Source of the DNA: Odoribacter sp. Z80
GTDB lineage: Bacteria; Bacteroidota; Bacteroidia; Bacteroidales; Marinifilaceae
NCBI RefSeq assembly: GCF_009935865.1
Contig: NZ_QWEL01000013.1
Span: 1 to 64,000 of the forward strand
Length of the DNA: 64,000 nt
Direction: 5' to 3'
Positions 23,201-28,498 of this stretch are shown piece after piece (the first letter of the stretch is position 1; every line of letters begins with the position of its first letter). The notes below the pieces were generated by a model. It was not told the origin of the DNA, ran no database searches, and was given only the letters and a program-made list of their open reading frames with translations. Made by a program: the position numbers and the translations under genes.

Positions 23201-26200
23201 CCGGGCTGGTAACGGTAAATGCAACGGTAGATACCACCGGGTGTACTTACTTTGTAGACACAATGACCATGATTCTGGACTTTTATCCGCAAGAGGTTAC
23301 TGTTGAAGGATCCGGGCAGTGTGTACAGGACGGTCAGGCTGCTACCTTGACAGTCAGTCTGGAAGGAATCCGGGTGCCGAAGACCGCTTATTATTTGTGG
23401 CTGGACCAGGGGTTGGAGGGCCGCTATGTGGATACCATTCCGGCAAAAGCTCCGGCTACCCAGAAATACTTTAAACCGCAGCATGAATATGGATGTTATA
23501 CTGTGGTTGTTTCCAGTATTACGGGCCATTGTAACCGGAATCTGGATAAGAGCAAGAAGTGTTTGAGCGAACCTCCCCAGGTTTTCAATATTGTTGGTGG
23601 TTCACGTACGGCAAAAGTTTGTGAGGGAAGCGAGGAGACGATAGAATTGGAACAATCAGAGGTAGGTGTGACTTATTATATCGTGGACGGAGGCAATAAC
23701 TTATGTAGTGAATTGGTGGTGGGTACCGGTGAGCGCCTGAAAGTGGGTACTGTTTATAAACCGGGAGTTTACCGGGTATTGGCTTCTGTGAGCGATGAGT
23801 GTTCGGCTACAATGAACGGAGAGGTGGCGATAGTGAAGTTGCCGTTACCGTTACTGAATATTAACCATTATTACAGTTATCCGGAAGGCGGTTCGCCTGA
23901 GGGAGTTCAGGTTACGGTAGAACCGGAGACCAGTCCGGGAGTGCAGTATGCTTTGATTGATAAGAATGTACCGGAGGATGAATCCTGGCTTGACTGGCCT
24001 ACTGCCGACGGAGGACGGATTACTTACGATATGTGGCTTAAGGAAGGGAAGTATGAAATCCGTACGTTAAGCAATACCGGTGGGTTTGAATGTGAGGCTG
24101 TCGATTCGTTAGTGATAGAAAAGATTAAGCTGACACCCTTTAAACTGGAGGTTATCGGTAATCCTTATAAATGCGTATCTACGGAATGTCGTCCGTTGCG
24201 CTTGACAGGCAGTGAAAAGGGTACCAGTTATTCTCTGTTCCAGGTGAAGGGGGCCGATACGACTTTTATTGCTTTGAATGAAGGTACCGGCAAACCCATC
24301 AGTTGGGGAAATCAATGTGATACTGGCTATTTCTTTGTGAAAGCTGAGAAGATATTGAGTGACGGACAGATTTGCCGTTCACAGATGGGAGATGCGGTTC
24401 ATTTGTATGTTTCCACGACCATTGAGAAATTCCGTTTGCTCGGAGCCATTACAGGATATTGTAATGATAGTGAACCTAACGGAAAAGTAATTCTGGATTC
24501 GAGTCAGAATAGCAATATTACTTATAAGTTGTATTGCAATGGTAGGGAAATGCCTGGTAAATCCCTGAAAGGAGCCGGAGGAAACAAACTATCCTGGTCA
24601 GGTTTGGAGGGATTGGAATGTGTGGAAAATAATGATGTCGGAAATGTCTATACGGTTGTGGCTACTGATGAACATTGTGAAGTAGAAATGGCCGGAAGTG
24701 TGAATATTGTGATGACAAATCCGGTGAGTCTCCGGAATTATCCGCGCTCATTATTGGCTTGTACAGGAGATAAGGTGGGTATAGCCATGGATGCTTTTGG
24801 TTGTCTGTTATCTTATGAGTGGACTCATGATGGACGTGTAGTTGGGAATGAGGCCGGATATAATATTGACAGTGTGGGGATTGACGATATGGGCGTATAT
24901 TATTGTAAGGTTTCCAATTATTGCGGTTCTGTGACCTCTGAAGCCATTGAGCTGGGAGTTCGCGAAGTGGTGACCATGCCTGACGGATATATGGCTGATG
25001 AACTGGTTTGTTCCGATATGCAGGATGTTAAACTGGTCGGAAAAGGTGTTGGCGGAAATTATTCCTGGTATAAGGCCGGGACGACAGATACGATCTCCAG
25101 GGAGAGGATATTGGAATTGAAAGATGCTACGCCGGAAGATGCCGGAGAATATATCTGCTATACCTGGAACCAATGTGGCGGTATTGCTGATACTGTGTTG
25201 CTGGAATTTAACCGGGTACCTCTGGTAACGGATTATACCTATCATGTGGATACGGTTTGTGTCAATTCTGTCTACGATATCCAGGTAAAAAGCCGTGATT
25301 CGGTGGTGTGGTATCGGAATGATGTGGAGATTACCGGTAAGCATGATCTGAGGTACCGGATTGGGGACGTGACTTTGGGTGATGAAGGTCTTTATAAGAT
25401 TAAAGCAGTGAATTTGTGTTCCGAACAGACCTATAATATCGTGAAATTGCTGGTGGATGACTCTATCCGCATCCAGAGTGCTCCTCCTGCCAGTGCGCAT
25501 TATTGCCAGAGTACGGATATCCGCCTGGAAGTGGTGGCGACTCCGAAGGAAAGAGTGGAATATACTTGGTGGAAGCGGTTGACGAAAGTAGTTTCCGGTC
25601 AGAATTTCTATACTTTCCCGGCCAATATAACGAAAGAAAACGGAGCTGTTTATACGGTCAATTATAAGAATAAATGTTCTGAAGGGTCCATTTCTCATAA
25701 TGTGTATGTGGATGCTCCGGTTGAACTGGCTAAGATGAAAAGTCCGGATATTGTATGTAGCGATGCAACCGGGGACAAGGTGATTATAGTGAAAGACCTG
25801 GCTCAGGCAGATAATCCGGAGTATGATACCTATAAATGGTATAAACGAACAGACAGCGAGCCTGTGCTGATGTCGGAGACTGATACGTTAAAGGTTGGTC
25901 TGACAATAGCTAACCGGGGTTTGTATTATGCCGAGGTGGGAAATGTCTGCGGTATTAAACTTTCTGCGGATGTGGACCTGCGGATAGATACTGTGCCGCA
26001 AATTCTGGCTCAACCTCAGACGATAACTGTCTGTGAAGGGGAAGATGCAATGTTTAATGTAAGAGCCCGGGGCGGTGACCTGACTTATACCTGGTACCTG
26101 AGACGTAAGGATGGCAGTGAGACCTATCAGGTGAAGAATACAGTGGAATTTGAGTCGACATCCCAATGGACAATTCCGAAACCGGTTATTGAGAATGACA

Positions 26201-28434
26201 GTGCTCAGGTATGGTGCATGGTGGAAAATAATTGTGATTTTGTCAGTACGGATACGGTGTTGTTGCGGATAACGCGGAATGTCCGTTTAAAAACAGACAA
26301 GGTTGTGGAATACCTGTGTGCCAATAATCCGGATGCTGAGGTGAGAATTGCTGTTCAACCCGAACCGGCTATATTCAAGAGTTGGAATTATTATGTGGAG
26401 AAAGACGGAGTATTGGTTTATAATCCGCGTTCGGTTTACAATGCTTATGAGGATACCCTGACATTTGACTCTCCGGGAGTATACCGTATTTTTAATTTTG
26501 AAACTAAATCTACCGGTTGTGTAGAACCTTCTTCGGAAGTAACCGTAAGTATTGAGAACCGGGAAATTTTTACAGCTGTACTTTCAGCAGTGGGTAAAAC
26601 AACAATTTGCCGGAATGACAGTGTGAAGATGCAGGTACATATAGAAGGCGGAAGGGCTCCCTGGCAGTTGGAAATCCGTAGAAGAACCGATGGTGAGATT
26701 GCCCCGGAATTGGGCGGAGAACCCATTGTGGTTTATTCCAGGGATACGGTATTGAGCTGTTTGTTGATCCATGATGAGGTGTTCTGGTTGGGGGCTGCGA
26801 ACCAGTATCAGGATCCGGCCGCCTGTGACGGAGAAGTTTCCGGAGAGGCAGTCTTTAAAGTACAGCAACCTTATGAAACCCGCCTGCAGAAGCTGACTCC
26901 GAATCATTTTGGTAGTTGCAAGACCATTGACCTGGCAGCGACATTCCAGCCGATTCCGGATGTTTCTATCGGTAAGTTCTACGTGAATGGCGAAGAGGTG
27001 ACAGACAATCTGTTCCAGGGGCAACCGGGCGATTACCGGGTGGTTTATAAGACAGAGACATCGGCCGGATGTACGGATACGGCTTACGTAGACATTCATT
27101 TGGATAGTCTGCCCCGGGTGAAGATGTATACTTCGGATTCTACGATTTGCTCCGGTAGCTATACTACTTTATATGTTGAATGTTATGGAGTTAAACCATT
27201 TGCGGGTATGTTGACGACAACGATTTATAAATCCGATGGGAAGATAGATGGTATGCCGCAACCGACAATGTTCTCCACCGAGACTTATTCTTCCTTTATG
27301 ATAGGTTATGACCATGCACTGAATTGGAATGATTCTTTACGGGTGTTCCAATTGTGGTCGCTGACTGACGGAAATGGTTGTAGTGCAGAATTGGATAAAG
27401 TGGACCAGGTGAAGGTGCAGACCATAAGACCGCCGCAGTGGTCGGTTACGGGAATTGTTACGGGAGTTATTGATAATCAGCAGGGAGCCTTGGATTTTGT
27501 TATCCCGTCCGGAAAGGAAGTTACTTTTGTTGTGAAAAATGAAGACAACAAGATGCCATGGGCTTTCAGGGTGAACTATATTGATAAGGAAGGGAACGAG
27601 TCGTTGACGGAACGCTTGAATCTGATGACTCCTCAGGAGAGACTGCGCTTTAAGGATCCCGGGACTTATATCTTTACCATGGAAGGGACACAATGTTCTT
27701 CCGATAATATGGAGGTCAGGACTATCACGGTATTGGATAGCGGATATATGAAGGTGAAAGCTTGTTTGCAGGGAGCTTATGATGCGAATTTGAAGTGCAT
27801 GAAGAGCTGGATTTTTGAAAATGGCATAGTGCCTCTTGGCAAGTGGCAGCGTTGGCCGGATCTGAAAGGTCGGAAAGGGATCGACTGGGTGACGGTAGAG
27901 GTACATGAAAAAGGACCGAACGGGAAGAAAGTATATGCGGACGATTACCTGTTGCTCAGCGACGGTTCTATCATCGACCAGGCAGGAAGAGAAACACTTG
28001 CTGTGCCGGGCATAGATTTTGAGAAAGCTTATTATATCGTGGTAAGGCATCGGAACCATTTGCCGGTAGGGACCAAGGCGGATCGGATTTTCCATCTGAA
28101 GGCGGATGCTGACGAAGCGGAAACCATGGATTTGCGAATCAATGAGAATATTGAACAGGATGAAATCCATGAGAATATGATTTATGTCGGGAGGGTTGAC
28201 GGTATTTCAATGCTGGCCATGCCGGCCGGAAATGTATTGCTGAATTCGTTGATTTCTATGGCCAATGCGAGCAAGAGTGTGACGAAAACGGAAAATGATG
28301 CAGGGTATTATTTGATGGATGTGAATTTGGATGGAGTGGTTACTTTACCGGCTAATATGGCACAGCCTGTTGGAAATAACGATGTGACTATTATTTATAA
28401 TAACAGGGATATGCATTCATTGATAAAAGATTAA
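8206..28434 (+). CDS. Giant Ig-like repeat surface protein (6742 aa)
   Basis: One uninterrupted frame of 20.2 kb encodes a protein of roughly 0.7 MDa. An N-terminal signal peptide (MRLLLSGILFILLLFPVFSV, cut near SAYGA) is followed by: Ig-like domains alternating with PKD-like ones (to ~870); six modules of 263-284 residues separated by GG-acidic-DGF linkers (~872-2527); canonical Ig domains (~2530-3105); about two dozen non-Ig beta repeats of ~80-100 residues (~3105-5500); more Ig domains (~5500-6510); and a C-terminal module with DWVTVEVHEK, YYIVVRHRNH and DVNLDGVVT (~6513-6742). Around fifteen Ig domains carry the Ig-superfamily G-x-Y-x-C strand-F motif with an upstream partner Cys, so many disulfides are likely. 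No T9SS type A or B sorting domain is recognised at the end. It most likely acts as a surface adhesin or stalk. It sits 44 nt after the two FGE-like/FISUMP genes and probably shares their promoter. The ligand is unknown. Confidence 0.9.
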   Translation: MRLLLSGILFILLLFPVFSVSAYGAGDDIPALSLKSKDRQRCVGQQTVFEVTVTGTASLTNYVLNWYKVGQALENTGRLLTLTNLAVSDTGRYYCRLWDKAADLYYYSDTAVLSIAEYEAQLDARYEATVGMPLEIEAAAATGANFIWQATPGHEVDGHIIRFNAFTGQDREEEVHLTVNYKGCEFRSQTILNITHLKKEVTLAASGRTEACAGESFDYTVSGGEANFTWQWFKGSKPIAGATSQTYRLEKVGGSSSGEYYCVAYDPVYDLSFSSDTLVLEVTDYQSGLNAETAGVIGEELVLTANPANGASFVWTAESASTPAGATLRFDAFTTPVREEKVKLETTVGSCVFHDSTLLKINRSTEKVNVRAVGITECCEGQSFSYTVTVDREGSYVYKWYKVNWSTPLVESDTYAFTEVTDDKKGKYFCTVYDPLRDLTFHSDTLDLKVYGYPKAKLIASSEKPCFASEVTLTALDETAGHSGTLWDWKKEEKKLVSSGGMLKVDMDSEAAVKYRAIADYHGCKDSAEITLTPIVPLVDLPRFQPLTIGEAVTLTNTYQDGAVYAWEMKDDYTQTEQGNSVTFTITPESDAVFLTVTYQGCSRKDTTKLEVTHADLDVQVKALGFTRVCVGDSLCYRVTVSEESEYRYAWYRKGSGTVLSTKEDYIIRSASPSDAGLYYCKVYDEIFDLTFYSDTLDVKVSEYPELAVTVNGKSQSGPRWAICRGEEVTLNMSDKHSFAGNIYLWTGKGMTITDGGRTAQIRVMDSAVYKARIVNNGCVTEDSLVILESYPEIALPEKYYAIKGEELTVRTAIDNPAYTYTWSPVGSAVPVSAPAYSFIVPDGKTTVSLQVTDARNCSRTVTTEVNSLPAMNYTTSVNDGFVVSRGVLTVLQTDTTICARSPLTLEVAYDGYDGYTYEWMRGETVVDTGRVLYIPSISAEQGGEYRCRVADLEQGEYLYSNPVKVTVKYRPQAAIVTPMAGEKFCAGIPVSFEGKDKTLAPANKNIYNWKGAGIQSGANSTKMVATASTNGYYIFTVAYEECIDTADILISPQVEKVDIPSDMILAQPTDQVAFAALSNVSGDSYSWYVNQVKQAESGATVHLNLKESGQVVVEMTRGECHYYDTCRILMRNFFPVEYNSPDDGFAISCPVLKVTQKEVEACMDEEVMLSVLYLGYDRYDYEWYKVGSPDKKIPGDSIAIVLSHLKSSDAGDYYCMAFNPDINERLRSDTLHLTVNAGPVANILITSAGAENVCFGQVITLETTVAFNAGGSSDLMVADRLEWTGEGIFEGQGTRVISAIVGTDPVYTLKAVKDKGCSSETSIRLNITKPEIQIPSVYYLNEPKVIEFEAKRAQMNREVTWSFNGVEKATSKGKVSLQLDTTGIVTALMVTEGGCEAWDSCRIYVKAPASYYGGEEDGFILNRPRPVIPTELKYVTVCPDSVIDFRVIHAEYPYFKYEWLKVGDDEVVFGTGKTFRFPVQPGMGGAYYCRVIDPALSESNPYVFSDTLSLTVGTGPLARITVTDEHGMPVGDGPICRGTLLTLDASTSASGVGDEVTYRWEGTDIVSEVTDFQSIQVAPEQTATYTVRVGYGGCSDTASVTFEVFKPDFGLPDRVQLASPDPAYVFDIHIPDDATVDWVFRPDGMSDIPQSGNQLNLTSDGWVFAHIQQRGCEAVDSCRVFVKLPETFYGGENDGFAVLEDMTTVWIEPRAKEIVACLDNDISLTAHVRGLSTYTFRWYRVYADKTVAPLDVTDTLLLIDHVNAQKAGSYFCLVTDNQENGSGIKSTYSTDTVTLVLKDGPLAKISFDPSTPYHDKACFGDKFVLVGSNDNPNIDEEFIRYSWEGNVFDPTTDENRIIARPQTDGVFVLKAEDTRPEGCADTVILTMQMFAPKVKTPVFMTAYEPGRLEIPAEVEGHGNLKWYIDYRSKVESESNPGVLTINQDAKVIAELEENGCSGFDTTFVYVKWPTTYAGGEDDGFISSLPTLRALVNPKYPEVCRGTDIRIDLRVNAEGRSLKYQWKKVGSNTILSFEKDLVMRANSMNDGGEYYCLVTDPAEENMHLRTISSDTATVTMINGPIAKISSPADGYRFCNGSVIEIDASATEKNKVSVNDEYTYKWYGADISYTGKQYIVNAVAGPDSRYIVEVSMGECMTYDTVTLDVYRPDIHIKPVVFLSAPADVELGVARPWTDQNTIKWHFYYDFDPSQEMTDMMVTADSVSYYVPEDARIVVERQHDGCSGYDTCHVFVKDVRSFAGGEEDGFISAGTSFHIKELQLTDYVCVGEEATILAEVIGNDFYHFEWHKVDNDRVYSDSSLCRLPAVTKEDEGYYYCIVTDVNNSISRTSERVYLHVKEKPVTYIVAETATACYDSEVKLEAEQSMLKEGVTYTYLWQGVGVKEPTAAVTTVRAENSGDYVLLVGDGDCYVADTFSLTVERALLQAQSIYHVDYGDKLTLKALLNGQPSTQLNWKVDGNPYRNVSEVNLTNLTKTIDFTVQTAGGCQVEQSGHIYVRQEGVYFGGNDDGFTMPNDLPQLLDQCDELLGCNVDTAVLWVNVLASEGLYFTWEMYSELNKRFEPMRNIPGKTNVSGIDTAILVFTSIEPEDEGRYRCCVGNNYGMSYSREIRLVKGGTPSIYTFMMDGEVCENTPDGFQFGVAVQIPNEGTRTGLHYEWFFGKDNINFNQLKPVEDYDYPSYKKEYPKEENEGYYMVKVSNYCGAVYDTAFQEIWEAPTFVHQPRDTAVCNWGSIKLTTEAQGGGTYLYSLWSVEVDEARRFVRYKSLIYDHGTMPEYTFDPATDVTEGYYCWSVWNGCDSVRSNPFFLDVEEEIIPKFEGIDTTVCAGVGGSLVLLASKEENIENPTNTLKYYWEKDGQRIEGSSSLKYTIKGITAEDAGVYICYAYHSCTPKQIKQYHVRTKSRPTIILPLTINEKGLCEGDKLTLKTDYMSDAGEVRCEWIYNARYAVNDNDRVAGSTTPQLTISDLQASDAGKYLVRLSNDCPGYTASNEVVLKVNMMARFTNSGKLPERLALCAGESKALSVATSGEVPVYYTWLKDGKQIQAGASNKLDLVGVTHESAGVYTCFAENSCNGDNVSSTEMKLEVITPIAYDVLGAGSYCGDEGREVTLSGFETGVIYTLFRRASVAETDYIPVKVVHGDTVSTPVLTFGSMEYGLYHVEAKAVDGTKTCTMQMNGEISITRAPTPEKFLFHIIDPMCEGESRATVKLEGTENSKDIEYRLERWHPTRLRWVSQGSAYKGTGGSYTWPVAEGIYHVIAKNTVSGCTLEMGLDTVMERPYPQVYDLYAVDGDTTACFGMESDVVLKLKNSEKTCTYTLYKDGESTEREQTGNLIAWDKVSGGKYTVMAETNYGCQKEMGDVVVTDLPSLDVFMFTSNSGKVYCGEEAGQTHQIVLQGSTPGIRYDFYSVAEEDTLSSCWGTGGFLRWDVDLVGDAVYYVNAVDTLEGCVQEMGGHRVEIKGNHLELAVESPIKITASTQATLSVGIEGAMSAPVVTWKPESMIASVDTASHTATTRVLDYGERFWVNVQDDYCSRDTFIDVSVSGEPLRAVIKGGDCYTMLDTLFLCQGEEVTLCSYLTGGSGKYRFKWSDDQVDSIPVPSKSRISYPKAGDGYVVLYVESDVINTEGQLITQKATDTVRVIFRDRVAVPDFGNEALSCVLPGEALELVMATTEMGVSYQLEHLDVTAGEYVAVDGATRVGDGTEWRYAIPYTDEAAGLYRVKAVKDYPDDQFSCTDYFTWTKMSRAPQKFDVSAKGATTYCVDTQMDSIYVASSEDQVVYRLLRNGTREVARHIGDGSEFAFAGYYNSESPGENVYQVEAGIGECKVLMDEKITITSYERPVIEDISGMQAYCIGSSDVIEVTIPSPYQGAAYKLYKEGESAVVNMQPGSVDGVVFEHAVFQGLTAGQYYIVAEARMGDAGLLVCTDTVRGLKLTEPLLSLQVLGGKLGYCDNLSGYERLTLVKANPDLDYEVFDDYYGSAQKVSMGFMTHGTNDTIYYDGILPVTESISKSYYIHVYAGSCSQNTTVTIHKYTAPLDQALLGNRVGCIGNGLRMGIQSPEGGVTYTLYRQRGTEIDSLGQFEPGTNVFGTYSEEGIYFVMAMNTGGCDRRLTQEYQIKALPEFYKLYTPLATTYCEGEEGVELGITGTQDGVTYRLQKVVTVNGTETWVDAGAELLGTGTDAQLFSGFYPVGTYRIMTDYCDLPMLDTLHITQLPLPKEVALGVQGKACVDSMMQIRVEEPETGTQYVLCHEFLPTGQDTLAGNDVAWLIPVAEEGRYTVVADLNGCRRTLNDTVQPGQTVQFGDLAGMKANMCAEDTTSLYLTAGEWDEKAKYSLQAQGIDTLYAGVVENGQIMFHGIPAGHAYTVVASHLSCVTEKGTYNFDGIAIPVLAETDFVVEDCKPDGEATVMLKNQIMDYQYTLAGLIDTIRIKDFAGDTLISHLDNGSYAYTAYDTRTGCRSLPLNAVIRRAVPVEDTITSRLAYCPGGDGVEIRLSNNTFNVTYVLKETDGTTIDSISASSTSTAFAAKLQEGRYVFYRERIGLWGGCWLADTLNIEKYPMPSKDLVVNTPETLCETGTNAIEVANSEENVIYVLMNTATKMGIDTLSGNGGSIVFDGRKPEGSYQIAMTYKGLCPATYYKVFDVNPVPSLISASDGKYCYNESGKGNGTNIDVKDLKTEAEYVLYNKAGVGVDTLYGVIAGYFEDHPAGEYTVVGTYRGTGCSERVAEVKIHEITKPKVFTVSNAAKVGECGDLADVRLADGCEGDSVKYTLYMNDFFKMAGPVTAQNGEVKFGEFREVGAYKVYADKGDGTCGVWMDGSVIIYAPPRLAQLSVNGIDCGEGAESDVTISATHSVLNWYYYLSDGIEKSEVLMGGEDVLSWTKIGGHEIKAGEYVLYAANPCDSLIAMDTITVEAALRPAAAKLLRLHDGVICNGTDYELTLDKAETGVTYTITQSESQWEKDGVAREDFILCELNNAGLVTVNATVDTTGCTYFVDTMTMILDFYPQEVTVEGSGQCVQDGQAATLTVSLEGIRVPKTAYYLWLDQGLEGRYVDTIPAKAPATQKYFKPQHEYGCYTVVVSSITGHCNRNLDKSKKCLSEPPQVFNIVGGSRTAKVCEGSEETIELEQSEVGVTYYIVDGGNNLCSELVVGTGERLKVGTVYKPGVYRVLASVSDECSATMNGEVAIVKLPLPLLNINHYYSYPEGGSPEGVQVTVEPETSPGVQYALIDKNVPEDESWLDWPTADGGRITYDMWLKEGKYEIRTLSNTGGFECEAVDSLVIEKIKLTPFKLEVIGNPYKCVSTECRPLRLTGSEKGTSYSLFQVKGADTTFIALNEGTGKPISWGNQCDTGYFFVKAEKILSDGQICRSQMGDAVHLYVSTTIEKFRLLGAITGYCNDSEPNGKVILDSSQNSNITYKLYCNGREMPGKSLKGAGGNKLSWSGLEGLECVENNDVGNVYTVVATDEHCEVEMAGSVNIVMTNPVSLRNYPRSLLACTGDKVGIAMDAFGCLLSYEWTHDGRVVGNEAGYNIDSVGIDDMGVYYCKVSNYCGSVTSEAIELGVREVVTMPDGYMADELVCSDMQDVKLVGKGVGGNYSWYKAGTTDTISRERILELKDATPEDAGEYICYTWNQCGGIADTVLLEFNRVPLVTDYTYHVDTVCVNSVYDIQVKSRDSVVWYRNDVEITGKHDLRYRIGDVTLGDEGLYKIKAVNLCSEQTYNIVKLLVDDSIRIQSAPPASAHYCQSTDIRLEVVATPKERVEYTWWKRLTKVVSGQNFYTFPANITKENGAVYTVNYKNKCSEGSISHNVYVDAPVELAKMKSPDIVCSDATGDKVIIVKDLAQADNPEYDTYKWYKRTDSEPVLMSETDTLKVGLTIANRGLYYAEVGNVCGIKLSADVDLRIDTVPQILAQPQTITVCEGEDAMFNVRARGGDLTYTWYLRRKDGSETYQVKNTVEFESTSQWTIPKPVIENDSAQVWCMVENNCDFVSTDTVLLRITRNVRLKTDKVVEYLCANNPDAEVRIAVQPEPAIFKSWNYYVEKDGVLVYNPRSVYNAYEDTLTFDSPGVYRIFNFETKSTGCVEPSSEVTVSIENREIFTAVLSAVGKTTICRNDSVKMQVHIEGGRAPWQLEIRRRTDGEIAPELGGEPIVVYSRDTVLSCLLIHDEVFWLGAANQYQDPAACDGEVSGEAVFKVQQPYETRLQKLTPNHFGSCKTIDLAATFQPIPDVSIGKFYVNGEEVTDNLFQGQPGDYRVVYKTETSAGCTDTAYVDIHLDSLPRVKMYTSDSTICSGSYTTLYVECYGVKPFAGMLTTTIYKSDGKIDGMPQPTMFSTETYSSFMIGYDHALNWNDSLRVFQLWSLTDGNGCSAELDKVDQVKVQTIRPPQWSVTGIVTGVIDNQQGALDFVIPSGKEVTFVVKNEDNKMPWAFRVNYIDKEGNESLTERLNLMTPQERLRFKDPGTYIFTMEGTQCSSDNMEVRTITVLDSGYMKVKACLQGAYDANLKCMKSWIFENGIVPLGKWQRWPDLKGRKGIDWVTVEVHEKGPNGKKVYADDYLLLSDGSIIDQAGRETLAVPGIDFEKAYYIVVRHRNHLPVGTKADRIFHLKADADEAETMDLRINENIEQDEIHENMIYVGRVDGISMLAMPAGNVLLNSLISMANASKSVTKTENDAGYYLMDVNLDGVVTLPANMAQPVGNNDVTIIYNNRDMHSLIKD
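10816..15786 (+). repeat. Six ~270-residue modules marked by GG-x-x-DGF linkers
   Basis: Inside the 6742-residue protein the linker recurs seven times, with its final Phe at residues 882, 1146, 1420, 1697, 1981, 2264 and 2527 (spacings 264, 274, 277, 284, 283, 263). Clear copies are YGGEEDGF, YGGENDGF, AGGEDDGF, AGGEEDGF and FGGNDDGF. The first two copies are degenerate (SVNDGF, SPDDGF). Each linker is preceded by a strand such as DSCRVFVK. Each module holds one Ig-like domain (YYC motif) followed by two PKD-like domains. Divergence between modules is high at DNA level, so this is old protein-level duplication rather than a recent tandem repeat. Confidence 0.8.
17520..24720 (+). repeat. Block of about two dozen ~80-100-residue non-Ig beta repeats
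   Basis: Residues ~3105-5500 of the giant protein are built from a repeat with the rough pattern F-x-[VL]-x(3-6)-Y-C-x-G-x(3-6)-V-x-[LI]-x-[GN]-[ST]-E-x-G-V-x-Y-x-L, then G-T-G, and a closing G-x-Y-x-V-x-A-x(3-6)-C-x(3)-M. Examples of openings are TTYCEGEEGVELGITG and LAYCPGGDGVEIRLSN. The same repeat type recurs in the 3885-residue protein. One or two PKD-like units interrupt the series (near 18650-19200). Boundaries are approximate. Confidence 0.7.
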
Positions 28435-28439
28435 ATAAA

Positions 28440-28470
28440 TTGGATATTTTTACAAAATTTTGTAATTTTG
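28440..28470 (+). promoter_or_regulatory. Bacteroidota-type promoter for the second FGE-like/FISUMP unit
   Basis: TTG at 28440-28442, a 20-nt spacer, and a perfect TAnnTTTG box (TAATTTTG, 28463-28470) lie between the giant gene and the next ATG. The predicted transcript start near 28476 leaves a leader of about 23 nt. A 12-bp perfect palindrome, ACAAAATTTTGT (28452-28463), fills the downstream half of the spacer and touches the -7 box, a plausible operator position. Confidence 0.65.
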
Positions 28471-28498
28471 TCTCGTTTTATGTTGTATATTAAGGAAA

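Noticed and set aside
24808-25698. A 296-codon reverse-strand open frame within the 6742-aa gene
   Set aside because: Same reasoning: antisense of Ig repeats, no recognisable domain, and it continues the general pattern of long antisense shadows across all the giant genes.
8206-28434. Assembly collapse or artificial fusion of several genes into one 20-kb frame
   Set aside because: There is no internal signal peptide, start-site context or promoter box in the repeat blocks that I could see, and block transitions keep frame and domain grammar. Long-read confirmation would still be useful.
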